DNA from: Zeugodacus cucurbitae
Taxonomy: Eukaryota; Arthropoda; Insecta; Diptera; Tephritidae
Assembly: GCF_028554725.1 (NCBI RefSeq)
Contig: NC_071670.1
Location: forward strand, 22,128,001-22,192,000
Direction of reading: 5' to 3'
DNA length: 64,000 bases
Below the pieces are notes generated by a model. It did no database searches and was not told the DNA's origin. It saw only the letters and a program-made list of their open reading frames with translations. Of the stretch, positions 10,857 through 25,224 are shown piece after piece (the first letter of the stretch is position 1; each line of letters starts with the position of its first letter). Made by a program: the position numbers and the translations under genes.

Positions 10857-13676
10857 ATGAGAAACCCCCCTTTTGATGACGACCCCTGCAAACGTACTAA
10901 GGATCATGATTTGAGGGCATGCACCTGGAATGTCCGGACTCTTAATTGGGAAGGTGCCTCTGCCCAGCTGGTTGATGTCCTCATACAACTAAAGGCTGAC
11001 ATCACCGCCGTCCAAGAAGTGCGATGGACGGGACAAGGACGGAAGAAGGTGGGTCCTTGTGACATCTACTACAGCGGCCATATAAAGGAGCGCAAATTTG
11101 GTGTTGGATTTGTGGTGGGAGAGAGACTCCGTCGCCGAGTCCTGGCATTCACCCCGGTGGATGAACGTCTAGCCACAATCCGCATAAAAGCGAGGTTCTT
11201 CAACATATCGCTGATTTGCGCCCACGCCCCAACGGAAGAGAAGGACGATGTGACCAAAGACGCTTTCTATGAGCGCCTAGAACGCACCTATGAGCGCTGC
11301 CCCCGCCACGATGTCAAAATCGTGCTTGGCGATTTTAACGCCAGGGTGGGTAAAGAAGGTGTCTTTGGCACAACAGTCGGAAAATTCAGCCTCCATGACG
11401 AAACATCGCCAAACGGCCTGAGGCTGATCGACTTCGCTGGGGCCCGAAATATGGTTGTCTGTAGTACCAGATTCCAGCATAAAAAAATTCATCAAGCAAC
11501 GTGGCTGTCCCCTGATCGAAACACGCGCAACCAAATCGATCACGTTGTGATAGACGGAAGACATGTCTCCAGTGTTTTAGACGTGCGTACGCTCCGAGGA
11601 CCAAACATTGACTCGGACCATTATCTAGTAGCAGCAAAGATACGCACTCGCCTCTGTGCAGCAAAGAACGCCCGTCAACAAACACAAGGAAGGTTCGCCG
11701 TCGAAAAGCTGCAATCACAACCGACAGTCGAACGATTTTCTACTCGACTTGCACTCCTGCTCTCTGAGAGCACTCATCAGCATCTCGATATAAGGGAGCT
11801 GTGGAACGGCATCTCAAACTCATTGCATACCGCTGCAGCCGAAACAATTGGTCTACGGCAACGCCAAAAAACCAGTTGGTACGATGAGAATTGTCGTTCC
11901 GCAGTGGAGAGAAAACAGACTGCCTACCTCGCAACGTTGCGATCGACCACAACACGTTCGGGGTGGGATAGATATCGAGAACTGAAGAGGGAAGCGAGAC
12001 GCATTTGCAGACGTAAAAAGAAAGAGGCCGAAATGCGTGAGTATGAAAAGCTTGAAAAGCTGGCCGACATGGGTAATGCTCGAAAATTTTATGAAAAGAT
12101 GAGGCGATTAACAGAAGGTTTCAAGACCGGAGCATTATCATGTAGGGACCGAGAAGGTAATCTGGTAGCGGATGTCCAGAGCACACTGGGATTATGGAGG
12201 GAACACTTCTCCGACCTGCTCAATGGCAGTGAAAGTACAACACCAGGAGATGGCGAACCCGATTCCCCAATCGATGACGATGGAATAGATGTTCCATTAC
12301 CCGACCATGAAGAAATTCGAATAGCAATTACCCGCTTGAAGAACAACAAAGCGGCGGGGGCCGATGGATTACCGGCCGAGCTATTCAAATACGGCGGCGA
12401 AGAACTGATAAGGTGCATGCATCAGCTTCTTTGTAGAATATGGTCGGAAGAAAGCATGCCTGACGATTGGAATCTTAGTGTGCTCTGCCCAATCCATAAG
12501 AAGGGAGACCCCACAATCTGCGCCAACTACCGTGGTATAAGTCTCCTCAATATCGCATATAAGGTTTTGTCGAGCGTATTGTGTGAAAGACTGAAAGCTG
12601 CCTTCGATAGCACGAAAAGGAGCTGCCTTTATGCCGCGATGTCTGAATTTGGTATCCCTGCAAAACTAATACGGCTATGTAAGCTGACGTTGAGCAACAC
12701 CAAAAGCTCCGTCAGGATCGGGAAGGACCTCTCCGAGCCGTTCGATACCAAACGAGGCTTCAGACAGGGTGACTCACTATCGTGCGACTTCTTCAATCTA
12801 TTGCTGGAAAAAATAATACGAGCTGCAGAACTAAATAGAGAGGGTACAATCTTCTACAAGAGTGTACAGCTCCTGGCGTATGCCGATGATATTGATATCA
12901 TCGGAAGCAACAACCGCGCCGTTTGTTCTGCGTTTTCCAGACTAGATAAAGAAGCGAAGCGTATGGGTCTGGTGGTGAATGAGGACAAGACGAAATATCT
13001 CCTGTCATCAAACAAACAGTCGGCGCACTCGCGTCTTGGCTCCCACGTCACTGTTGACAGTCATAACTTTGAAGTTGTAGATAATTTCGTTTATCTGGGA
13101 ACCAGCATTAACAACACCAACAATGTCAGCCTTGAAATCCAACGCAGAATCACTCTTGCCAACAGGTGCTACTTTGGACTGAGTAGGCAATTGAAAAGTA
13201 AAGTCCTCTCTCGACGAACCAAAATCAAACTCTATAAGTCGCTCATTATTCCCGTCCTGATGTATGGCGCTGAAGCGTGGACGATGACAACATCCGATGA
13301 GACGACTCTTGGGGTTTTCGAGAGAAAGGTTTTGCGCAAGATTTTTGGTCCTCTAAACATTGGCAACGGCGAATACCGCAGGCGATGGAACGATGAGCTG
13401 TACGATTTATACGACGACATTGACATAGTTCAGCGAATAAAAAGACAGCGGCTACGCTGGCTAGGTCATGTTGTACGGATGGAAGAAAACACTCCAGCTC
13501 TGAAAGTATTCGATGCAGTACCCGCTGGAGGAAGCCGCGGAAGAGGACGACCTCCACTCCGGTGGAAAGACCAAGTGCAAAGTGACCTGGCTTCACTTGG
13601 TGTTTCCAATTGGCGCCAAAAAGCAAAAAGGAGGAATGAGTGGCGCGCTCTGGTGGATTCGGCTATAATCGCTTAA
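10857..13676 (+). pseudogene. Endonuclease/reverse transcriptase ORF, copy 3, open but lacking RT motif A aspartate
   Basis: The frame is open from the shared ATG to TAA, giving 939 residues against 988 in copy 4. The endonuclease looks complete: TWNVRT, QEVRW, LGDFNAR, NQIDHVV and SDHYLV are all present. At 12592/12594 the sequence jumps from VLCERLK straight to AAFDS. The 49 deleted residues include the QCGFRPGKST block and FIDFK, whose Asp is the first catalytic aspartate of reverse transcriptases. The other two survive in YADDID. Both deletion edges carry AAAG, suggesting joining at microhomology with one extra G. I infer a stable protein with working endonuclease but inactive RT. A start at the upstream ATG 10833 would add eight residues. 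Confidence 0.85.
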
Positions 13677-13709
13677 AGCGGTTCCTACGCCAAATATATA
13701 TATATATAT
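13677..13709 (+). other. Element 3' UTR and (AT)8 tail, copy 3
   Basis: Identical in sequence and length to those of copies 1 and 2 (tail 13694-13709). Dinucleotide tails change length easily, so three equal tails support recent common descent by duplication. Confidence 0.85.
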
Positions 13710-16380
13710 AAATGATTATGAGTAAACATTCTTTATGTTTTTATTTGTCGATATTTAACTTGCAAGAAAGTGAACTTGATCATAAATCTGATAAAAATAC
13801 AAAATAAATGATTATGAATAAACATTCTTTATGTTTCTATTTGTCGATAAACAACTTGCAAGAAAGTGAACTTTGATCTTAAATGTGATAAAATACAAAG
13901 TAAATGATTATGAATAAACATTCTTTATGCTTTTACTTGTCGATATTCAACTTGCAAGAAAAGGAACTTTGATCTTAAATGTGATAAAATACAAAGTAAA
14001 TGATTATGAATAAACATTCTTTATGTTTTTATTTGTCGATATTTAACTTGCAGGAAAGTGAACTTTGATATTAAATGTGATAAAATACAAAATAAATGAT
14101 TAGGAATAAACATTCTTTATGTTTTTATTTGTCGATATTTAAATTGCAGGAAAGTGAACTTTTATCTTACATGTGATAAAATACAAAATAAATTATTATG
14201 AATAAATGTTCTTTATGTTTTTATTTGTCAATATTCAACTTGCAAGAATGTGAACTTGATCATAAATCTGATAAAAATACAAAATAAATGATTATGAATA
14301 AACATTCTTTATTTTTCTATTTGTCGATAAACAACTTGCAAGAAAGTGAACTTTGATATTAAATGTGATAAAATACAAAATAAATGATTATGAATAAATG
14401 TTCTTTATGTTTTTATTTGTCAATATTCAATTTGCTAGAATGTGAACTTTGATATTAAATGTGATAAAATACAAAATAAATGATTAGGAATAAACATTCT
14501 TTATGTTTTTATTTGTCGATAAACAACTTGCAAGAAAATGAACTTGATCATAAATCTGATAAAAATACAAAGTAAATGATTATGAGTAAACATTCTTTAT
14601 GTTTTTATTTGTCGATATTTAACTTGCAAGAAAGTGAACTTGATCATAAATCTGATAAAAATACAAAATAAATGATTATGAATAAACATTCTTTATGTTT
14701 CTATTTGTCGATAAACAACTTGCAAGAAAGTGATTATGAGTAAACATTCTTTATGTTTTTATTTGTCGATATTTAACTTGCAAGAAAGTGAACTTGATCA
14801 TAAATCTGATAAAAATATAAAATAAATGATTATGAATAAACATTCTTTATGTTTCTATTTGTCGATAAACAACTTGCAAGAAAGTGAACTTTGATCTTAA
14901 ATGTGTTAAAATACAAAGTAAATGATTATGAATAAACATTCTTTATGCTTTTATTTGTCGATATTTAACTTGCAGGAAAGTGAACTTTGATATTAAATGT
15001 GATAAAATACAAAATAAATGATTAGGAATAAACATTCTTTATGTTTTTATTTGTCGATATTTAAATTGCAGGAAAGTGAACTTTTATCTTACATGTGATA
15101 AAATACAAAATAAATGATTATGAATAAACATTCTTTATGCTTTTATTTGTCGATATTCAACTTGCAAGAAAAGGAACTTTGATCTTAAATGTGATAAAAT
15201 ACAAAGTAAATGATTATGAATAAACATTCTTTATGTTTTTATTTGTCGATATTTAAATTGCAGGAAAGTGAACTTTTATCTTACATGTGATAAAATACAA
15301 AATAAATGATTATGAATAAATGTTCTTTATGTTTTTATTTGTCAATATTCAATTTGCTAGAATGTGAACTTTGATATTAAATGTGATAAAATACAAAATA
15401 AATGATTAGGAATAAACATTCTTTATGTTTTTATTTGTCGATAAACAACTTGCAAGAAAATGAACTTGATCATAAATCTGATAAAAATACAAAGTAAATG
15501 ATTATGAGTAAACATTCTTTATGTTTTTATTTGTCGATATTTAACTTGCAAGAAAGTGAACTTGATCATAAATCTGATAAAAATACAAAATAAATGATTA
15601 TGAATAAACATTCTTTATGTTTCTATTTGTCGATAAACAACTTGCAAGAAAGTGATTATGAGTAAACATTCTTTATGTTTTTATTTGTCGATATTTAACT
15701 TGCAAGAAAGTGAACTTGATCATAAATCTGATAAAAATACAAAATAAATGATTATGAATAAACATTCTTTATGTTTCTATTTGTCGATAAACAACTTGCA
15801 AGAAAGTGATTATGAGTAAACATTCTTTATGTTTTTATTTGTCGATATTTAACTTGCAAGAAAAGGAACTTTGATCTTAAATGTGATAAAATACAAAGTA
15901 AATGATTATGAATAAACATTCTTTATGTTTTTATTTGTCGATATTTAAATTGCAGGAAAGTGAACTTTTATCTTACATGTGATAAAATACAAAATAAATG
16001 ATTATGAATAAATGTTCTTTATGTTTTTATTTGTCAATATTCAATTTGCTAGAATGTGAACTTGATCTTAAATCTGATAAAAATACAAAATTAATGATTA
16101 TGAATAAACATTCTTTATGTTTCTATTTGTCGATAAACAACTTGCAAGAAAGTGAACTTTGATCTTAAATGTGATAAAATACAAAATAAATGATTATGAA
16201 TAAACATTCTTTACGTTTTTATTTTTAATATTCAACTTGCAAGAATGTGAACTTTGATCATAAATCTGATAAAAATACAAAATAAATGATTATGAATTTA
16301 TTTTTATTTTTAATATTCAACTCGCAAGAAAGTGAACTTTGACCTTAAATGTGTTAAAATACGAAATAAATGATTATGAA
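13710..16380. repeat. 96-bp satellite, block 3, downstream part of the element-bearing unit
   Basis: It repeats the variant order of block 1 (751 to about 3613) with a net difference of about 190 bp, or two monomers. It departs from block 1 at GAATTTATTTTC near 16380, where it passes into the 5.5-kb repeat and not into another element copy. It contains several 58-bp short monomers with the junction AAGTGATTATGAGT (for example near 14730, 15650 and 15807). No gene is seen. Confidence 0.92.
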
Positions 16381-16746
16381 TTTATTTTCTTTATTGCAGG
16401 AAAGTGAACTTTTATCTTACATGTGATAAAATACAAAATAAATGATTATGAATAAATGTTATTTATGTTTTTATTTGTCAATATTCAATTTGCTAGAATG
16501 TGAACTTTGATATTAAATGTGATAAAATGCAAAATAAATGATTAGGAATAAACATTCTTTATGTTTTTATTTGTCGATTTGACTTGATCATAAATCTGAT
16601 AAAAATACAAAATAAATGATTATGAATAAACATTCTTTATGTTTCTATTTGTCGATAAACAACTTGCAAGAATGTGATTATGAGTAAACATTCTTTATGT
16701 TTTTATTTGTCGATATTTAACTTGCAAGAAAGTGAAGTTGCAATTG

Positions 16747-16766
16747 ATGTTTATTCATAATCATTT
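16747..16766 (-). repeat. Inverted fragment of the satellite monomer (1 of 5)
   Basis: ATGTTTATTCATAATCATTT is the exact reverse complement of the constant block AAATGATTATGAATAAACAT of the surrounding direct monomers. It follows GTTGCAATTG and is followed by a T run. Paired with a neighbouring direct copy it could form a hairpin or cruciform. Confidence 0.85.
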
Positions 16767-19707
16767 TTTTTTGTTTTTATTTGTCGATAAACAACTTGCA
16801 AGAAAATGAACTTGATCATAAATCTGATAAAAATACAAAATAAATGATTATGAGTAAACATTCTTTATGTTGTTATTTGTCGATATTTAACTTGCAAGAA
16901 AGTGAACTTGATCATAAATCTGATAAAAATACAAAATAAATGATTATGAATAAACACTTTTTTATGTTTTTATTTGTCGATATTTAACTTGGAAGAAAGT
17001 GAACTTGATCATAAATCTGATAAAAATACAAAATAAATGATTATGAATAAATATTCTTTATGTTTCTATTTGTCGATAAACAACTTGCAAGAAAGTGAAC
17101 TTTGATCTTAAATGTGATAAAATACAAAGTAAATGATTATGAATAAACATTCTTTATGCTTTTACTTGTCGATATTCAACTTGCAAGAAAAGGAACTTTG
17201 ATCTTAAATGTGATAAAATACAAAGTAAATGATTATGAATAAACATTCTTTATGTTTTTATTTGTCGATATTTAACTTGCAGGAAAGTGAACTTTGATAT
17301 TAAATGTGATAAAATACAAAATAAATGATTAGGAATAAACATTCTTTATGTTTTTATTTGTCGATATTTAAATTGCAGGAAAGTGAACTTGTATCTTACA
17401 TGTGATAAAATACAAAATAAATGATTATGAATAAATGTTCTTTATGTTTTTATTTGTCAATATTCAACTTGCAAGAATGTGAACTTGATCATAAATCTGA
17501 TAAAAATACAAAATAAATGATTATGAATAAACATTCTTTATGCTTCTATTTGTCGATAAACAACTTGCAGGAAAGTGAACTTTGATATTAAATGTGATAA
17601 AATACAAAATAAATGATTATGAATAAATGCTCTTTATGTTTTTGTTTGTCAATACTCAACTTGCAAGAATGTGAATTTGATCTTAAATCTGATAAAAATA
17701 CAAGATAAATGATTATGAATAAACATTCTTTATGTTTTTATTTGTCGGTATTTAACTTGCGGGAAAGTGAACTTTTATCTTACATGTGATAAAATACAAA
17801 ATAAATGATTATGGATAAATGTTCTTTATGTTTTTATGATTATGAATAAATGTTCTTTATGTTTTTATTTGTCAATATTCAACTTGCTAGAATGTGAACT
17901 TTGATATTAAATGGGATAAAATACAAAATAAATGATTATGAATAAACATTCTTTATGTTTTTATTTGTCGATATTTAACTTGCAGGAAAGTGAACTTTGA
18001 TATTAAATATGATAAAATACAAAATAAATGATTATGAATAAACATTCTTTATGTTTTTATTTGTCGGTATTTAACTTGCAGGAAAGTGAACTTTTATCTT
18101 ACATGTGATAAAATACAAAATAAATGATTATGAATAAAAATACAAAATAAATGATTATGAATAAACATTCTTTATGTTTCTATTTGTCGATACTTAACTT
18201 GCAAGATAGTGAACTTTGATCTTAAATGTGATAAAATACAAAATAAATGATTATGAATAAACATTCATTATGTTTTTAGTTGTCGATAAACAACTTGCAA
18301 GAAAGCGAACTTTGATCTTAAAAGTGATAAAATACAAAATAAATGATTATGAATAAATGTTCTTTATGTTTTTATTTGTCAATATTCAACTTGCAAGAAT
18401 GTGAATTTGATCATAAATCTGATAAAATACAAAATAAATGATTATGAATAAACATTCTTTACGTTTTTATTTTTAATATTCAACTTGCAAGAATGTGAAC
18501 TTTGATCATAAATCTGATAAAAATACAAAATAAATGATTATGAATTTATTTTTATTTTTAATATTCAACTCGCAAGAAAGTGAACTTTGACCTTAAATGT
18601 GTTAAAATACGAAATAAATGATTATGAATTTATTTTCTTTATGTTTTTATTTGTCGATATTCAACTTGCACGAAAGTGAACTTTTATCTTAAATCTGATA
18701 AAATATAAAATAAATGATTATGAATAAATGTTCTTTATGTTTCCAGTTGTCGATAAACAACTTGCAAGAAAGTGAACTTTGATCTTAAATGTTATAAAAT
18801 ACAAAGTAAATGATTATGAATAAACATTCTTTATGCTTTTATTTGTCGATATTCAACTTGCAAGAAAGTGAACTTTGATATTAAATGTGATAAAATACAA
18901 AATAAATGATTATGAATAAACATTCTTTATGTTTTTATTTGTCGATATTTAAATTGCAGGAAAGTGAACTTTTATCTTACATGTGATAAAATACAAAATA
19001 AATGATTATGAATAAATGTTCTTTATGTTTTTATTTGTCAATATTCAACTTGCAAGAATGTGAACTTGATCATAAATCTGATAAAAATACAAAATAAATG
19101 ATTATGAATAAACATTCTTTATGTTTCTATTTGTCGATAAACAACTTGCAAGAAAGTGAACTTTGATATTAAATGTGATAAAATACAAAATAAATGATTA
19201 TGAATAAACATTCTTTATGTTTTTATTTGTCGATATTTAAATTGCAGGAAAGTGAACTTTTATCTTACATGTGATAAAATACAAAATAAATGATTATGAA
19301 TAAATGTTATTTATGTTTTTATTTGTCAATATTCAATTTGCTAGAATGTGAACTTTGATATTAAATGTGATAAAATACAAATAAATGATTAGGAATAAAC
19401 ATTCTTTATGTTTTTATTTGTCGATAAACAACTTGCAAGAAAATGAACTTGATCATAAATCTGATAAAAATACAAAGTAAATGATTATGAGTAAACATTC
19501 TTTATGTTTTTATTTGTCGATATTTAACTTGCAAGAAAGTGAACTTGATCATAAATCTGATAAAAATACAAAATAAATGATTATGAATAAACATTCTTTA
19601 TGTTTCTATTTGTCGATAAACAACTTGCAAGAAAGTGATTATGAGTAAACATTCTTTATGTTTTTATTTGTCGCTATTTAACTTGCAAGAAAGTGAAGTT
19701 GCAATTG

Positions 19708-19727
19708 ATGTTTATTCATAATCATTT
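19708..19727 (-). repeat. Inverted fragment of the satellite monomer (2 of 5)
   Basis: Same 20-bp inverted block and same flanks as at 16747, in the second half of the first 5.5-kb unit. The T run that follows it differs slightly in length. Confidence 0.85.
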
Positions 19728-22244
19728 TTTTTTTGTTTTTATTTGTCGATAAACAACTTGCAAGAAAATGAACTTGATCATAAATCTGATAAAAATACAA
19801 AATAAATGATTATGAGTAAACATTCTTTATGTTGTTATTTGTCGATATTTAACTTGCAAGAAAGTGAACTTGATCATAAATCTGATAAAAATACAAAATA
19901 AATGATTATGAATAAACATTCTTTATGTTTTTATTTGTCGATATTTAACTTGCAAGAAAGTGAACTTGATCATAAATCTGATAAAAATACAAAATAAATG
20001 ATTATGAATAAACATTCTTTATGTTTCTATTTGTCGATAAACAACTTGCAAGAAAGTGAACTTTGATCTTAAATGTGATAAAATACAAAGTAAATGATTA
20101 TGAATAAACATTCTTTATGCTTTTACTTGTCGATATTCAACTTGCAAGAAAAGGAACTTTGGTCTTAAATGTGATAAAATACAAAGTAAATGATTATGAA
20201 TAAACATTCTTTATGTTTTTATTTGTCGATATTTAACTTGCAGGAAAGTGAACTTTGATATTAAATGTGATAAAATACAAAATAAATGATTAGGAATAAA
20301 CATTCTTTATGTTTTTATTTGTCGATATTTAAATTGCAGGAAAGTGAACTTTTATCTTACATGTGATAAAATACAAAATAAATGATTATGAATAAATGTT
20401 CTTTATGTTTTTATTTGTCAATATTCAACTTGCAAGAATGTGAACTTGATCATAAATCTGATAAAAATACAAAATAAATGATTATGAATAAACAGTCTTT
20501 ATGTTTCTATTTGTCGATAAACAACTTGCAAGAAAGTGAACTTTGATATTAAATGTGATAAAATACAAAATAAATGATTATGAATAAACATTCTTTATGT
20601 TTCTATTTGTCGATAAACAACTTGCAGGAAAGTGAACTTTGATATTAAATGTGATAAAATACAAAATAAATGATTATGAATAAATGCTCTTTATGTTTTT
20701 GTTTGTCAATATTCAACTTGCAAGAATGTGAATTTGATCTTAAATCTGATAAAAATACAAGATAAATGATTATGAATAAACATTCTTTATGTTTTTATTT
20801 GTCGGTATTTATCTTGCGGGAAAGTGAACTTTTATCTTACATGTGATAAAATACAAAATAAATGATTATGGATAAATGTTCTTTATGTTTTTATGATTAT
20901 GAATAAATGTTCTATATGTTTTTATTTGTCAATATTCAACTTGCTAGAATGTGAACTTTGATATTAAATGGGATAAAATACAAAATAAATGATTATGAAT
21001 AAACATTCTTTATGTTTTTATTTGTCGATATTTAACTTGCAGGAAAGTGAACTTTGATATTAAATGTGATAAAATACAAAATAAATGATTATGAATAAAC
21101 ATTCTTTATGTTTTTATTTGTCGGTATTTAACTTGCAGGAAAGTGAACTTTTATCTTACATGTGATAAAATACAAAATAAATGATTATGAATAAAAATAC
21201 AAAATAAATGATTATGAATAAACATTCTTTATGTTTCTATTTGTCGATATTTAACTTGCAAGATAGTGAACTTTGATGTTAAATGTGATAAAATACAAAA
21301 TAAATGATTATGAATAAACATTCATTATGTTTTTATTTGTCGATAAACAACTTGCAAGAAAGCGAACTTTGATCTTAAAAGTGATAAAATACAAAATAAA
21401 TGATTATGAATAAACATTCTTTATGTTTTTATTTGTCGATATTTAAATTGCAGGAAAGTGAACTTTTATCTTACATGTGATAAAATACAAAATAAATGAT
21501 TATGAATAAATGTTCTTTATGTTTTTATTTGTCAATATTCAATTTGCTAGAATGTGAACTTGATCTTAAATCTGATAAAAATACAAAATTAATGATTATG
21601 AATAAACATTCTTTATGTTTCTATTTGTCGATAAACAACTTGCAAGAAAGTGAACTTTGATCTTAAATGTGATAAAATACAAAATAAATGATTATGAATA
21701 AACATTCTTTACGTTTTTATTTTTAATATTCAACTTGCAAGAATGTGAACTTTGATCATAAATCTGATAAAAATACAAAATAAATGATTATGAATTTATT
21801 TTTATTTTTAATATTCAACTCGCAAGAAAGTGAACTTTGACCTTAAATGTGTTAAAATACGAAATAAATGATTATGAATTTATTTTCTTTATTGCAGGAA
21901 AGTGAACTTTTATCTTACATGTGATAAAATACAAAATAAATGATTATGAATAAATGTTATTTATGTTTTTATTTGTCAATATTCAATTTGCTAGAATGTG
22001 AACTTTGATATTAAATGTGATAAAATGCAAAATAAATGATTAGGAATAAACATTCTTTATGTTTTTATTGTTCGATTTGACTTGATCATAAATCTGATAA
22101 AAATACAAAATAAATGATTATGAATAAACATTCTTTATGTTTCTATTTGTCGATAAACAACTTGCAAGAAAGTGATTATGAGTAAACATTCTTTATGTTT
22201 TTATTTGTCGATATTTAACTTGCAAGAAAGTGAAGTTGCAATTG

Positions 22245-22264
22245 ATGTTTATTCATAATCATTT
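22245..22264 (-). repeat. Inverted fragment of the satellite monomer (3 of 5)
   Basis: Counterpart of the block at 16747, one 5.5-kb unit downstream. Confidence 0.85.
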
Positions 22265-25204
22265 TTTTTTGTTTTTATTTGTCGATAAACAACTTGCAAG
22301 AAAATGAACTTGATCATAAATCTGATAAAAATACAAAATAAATGATTATGAGTAAACATTCTTTATGTTGTTATTTGTCGATATTTAACTTGCAAGAAAG
22401 TGAACTTGATCATAAATCTGATAAAAATACAAAATAAATGATTATGAATAAACATTCTTTATGTTTTTATTTGTCGATATTTAACTTGGAAGAAAGTGAA
22501 CTTGATCATAAATCTGATAAAAATACAAAATAAATGATTATGAATAAACATTCTTTATGTTTCTATTTGTCGATAAACAACTTGCAAGAAAGTGAACTTT
22601 GATCTTAAATGTGATAAAATACAAAGTAAATGATTATGAATAAACATTCTTTATGCTTTTACTTGTCGATATTCAACTTGCAAGAAAAGGAACTTTGATC
22701 TTAAATGTGATAAAATACAAAGTAAATGATTATGAATAAACATTCTTTATGTTTTTATTTGTCGATATTTAACTTGCAGGAAAGTGAACTTTGATATTAA
22801 ATGTGATAAAATACAAAATAAATGATTAGGAATAAACATTCTTTATGTTTTTATTTGTCGATATTTAAATTGCAGGAAAGTGAACTTGTATCTTACATGT
22901 GATAAAATACAAAATAAATGATTATGAATAAATGTTCTTTATGTTTTTATTTGTCAATATTCAACTTGCAAGAATGTGAACTTGATCATAAATCTGATAA
23001 AAATACAAAATAAATGATTATGAATAAACATTCTTTATGCTTCTATTTGTCGATAAACAACTTGCAGGAAAGTGAACTTTGATATTAAATGTGATAAAAT
23101 ACAAAATAAATGATTATGAATAAATGCTCTTTATGTTTTTGTTTGTCAATACTCAACTTGCAAGAATGTGAATTTGATCTTAAATCTGATAAAAATACAA
23201 GATAAATGATTATGAATAAACATTCTTTATGTTTTTATTTGTCGGTATTTAACTTGCGGGAAAGTGAACTTTTATCTTACATGTGATAAAATACAAAATA
23301 AATGATTATGGATAAATGTTCTTTATGTTTTTATGATTATGAATAAATGTTCTTTATGTTTTTATTTGTCAATATTCAACTTGCTAGAATGTGAACTTTG
23401 ATATTAAATGGGATAAAATACAAAATAAATGATTATGAATAAACATTCTTTATGTTTTTATTTGTCGATATTTAACTTGCAGGAAAGTGAACTTTGATAT
23501 TAAATATGATAAAATACAAAATAAATGATTATGAATAAACATTCTTTATGTTTTTATTTGTCGGTATTTAACTTGCAGGAAAGTGAACTTTTATCTTACA
23601 TGTGATAAAATACAAAATAAATGATTATGAATAAAAATACAAAATAAATGATTATGAATAAACATTCTTTATGTTTCTATTTGTCGATACTTAACTTGCA
23701 AGATAGTGAACTTTGATCTTAAATGTGATAAAATACAAAATAAATGATTATGAATAAACATTCATTATGTTTTTAGTTGTCGATAAACAACTTGCAAGAA
23801 AGCGAACTTTGATCTTAAAAGTGATAAAATACAAAATAAATGATTATGAATAAATGTTCTTTATGTTTTTATTTGTCAATATTCAACTTGCAAGAATGTG
23901 AATTTGATCATAAATCTGATAAAATACAAAATAAATGATTATGAATAAACATTCTTTACGTTTTTATTTTTAATATTCAACTTGCAAGAATGTGAACTTT
24001 GATCATAAATCTGATAAAAATACAAAATAAATGATTATGAATTTATTTTTATTTTTAATATTCAACTCGCAAGAAAGTGAACTTTGACCTTAAATGTGTT
24101 AAAATACGAAATAAATGATTATGAATTTATTTTCTTTATGTTTTTATTTGTCGATATTCAACTTGCACGAAAGTGAACTTTTATCTTAAATCTGATAAAA
24201 TATAAAATAAATGATTATGAATAAATGTTCTTTATGTTTCCAGTTGTCGATAAACAACTTGCAAGAAAGTGAACTTTGATCTTAAATGTTATAAAATACA
24301 AAGTAAATGATTATGAATAAACATTCTTTATGCTTTTATTTGTCGATATTCAACTTGCAAGAAAGTGAACTTTGATATTAAATGTGATAAAATACAAAAT
24401 AAATGATTATGAATAAACATTCTTTATGTTTTTATTTGTCGATATTTAAATTGCAGGAAAGTGAACTTTTATCTTACATGTGATAAAATACAAAATAAAT
24501 GATTATGAATAAATGTTCTTTATGTTTTTATTTGTCAATATTCAACTTGCAAGAATGTGAACTTGATCATAAATCTGATAAAAATACAAAATAAATGATT
24601 ATGAATAAACATTCTTTATGTTTCTATTTGTCGATAAACAACTTGCAAGAAAGTGAACTTTGATATTAAATGTGATAAAATACAAAATAAATGATTATGA
24701 ATAAACATTCTTTATGTTTTTATTTGTCGATATTTAAATTGCAGGAAAGTGAACTTTTATCTTACATGTGATAAAATACAAAATAAATGATTATGAATAA
24801 ATGTTATTTATGTTTTTATTTGTCAATATTCAATTTGCTAGAATGTGAACTTTGATATTAAATGTGATAAAATACAAATAAATGATTAGGAATAAACATT
24901 CTTTATGTTTTTATTTGTCGATAAACAACTTGCAAGAAAATGAACTTGATCATAAATCTGATAAAAATACAAAGTAAATGATTATGAGTAAACATTCTTT
25001 ATGTTTTTATTTGTCGATATTTAACTTGCAAGAAAGTGAACTTGATCATAAATCTGATAAAAATACAAAATAAATGATTACGAATAAACATTCTTTATGT
25101 TTCTATTTGTCGATAAACAACTTGCAAGAAAGTGATTATGAGTAAACATTCTTTATGTTTTTATTTGTCGATATTTAACTTGCAAGAAAGTGAAGTTGCA
25201 ATTG

Positions 25205-25224
25205 ATGTTTATTCATAATCATTT
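25205..25224 (-). repeat. Inverted fragment of the satellite monomer (4 of 5)
   Basis: Counterpart of the block at 19708, one 5.5-kb unit downstream. Confidence 0.85.

Larger units (their letters stand above)
10586..13709 (+). mobile_element. RTE-like non-LTR retrotransposon copy 3, with 147-bp internal deletion
   Basis: This copy is 3,124 bp long, with the same 5' end, (AT)8 tail and flanks as copy 2. TAAATGATTA is at 10574-10583 and 13709-13718. It differs from copy 2 by a restored C run, a net 147-bp deletion in the RT region and a few substitutions. Because both satellite junctions are base-for-base those of copy 2, it is best read as a duplicate of the same insertion. Confidence 0.93.

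Noticed and set aside
1..13709. Three independent insertions of the element at a hot spot
   Set aside because: Identical junctions, equal tails and shared private changes in the flanking satellite fit duplication of one insertion better than three independent events.
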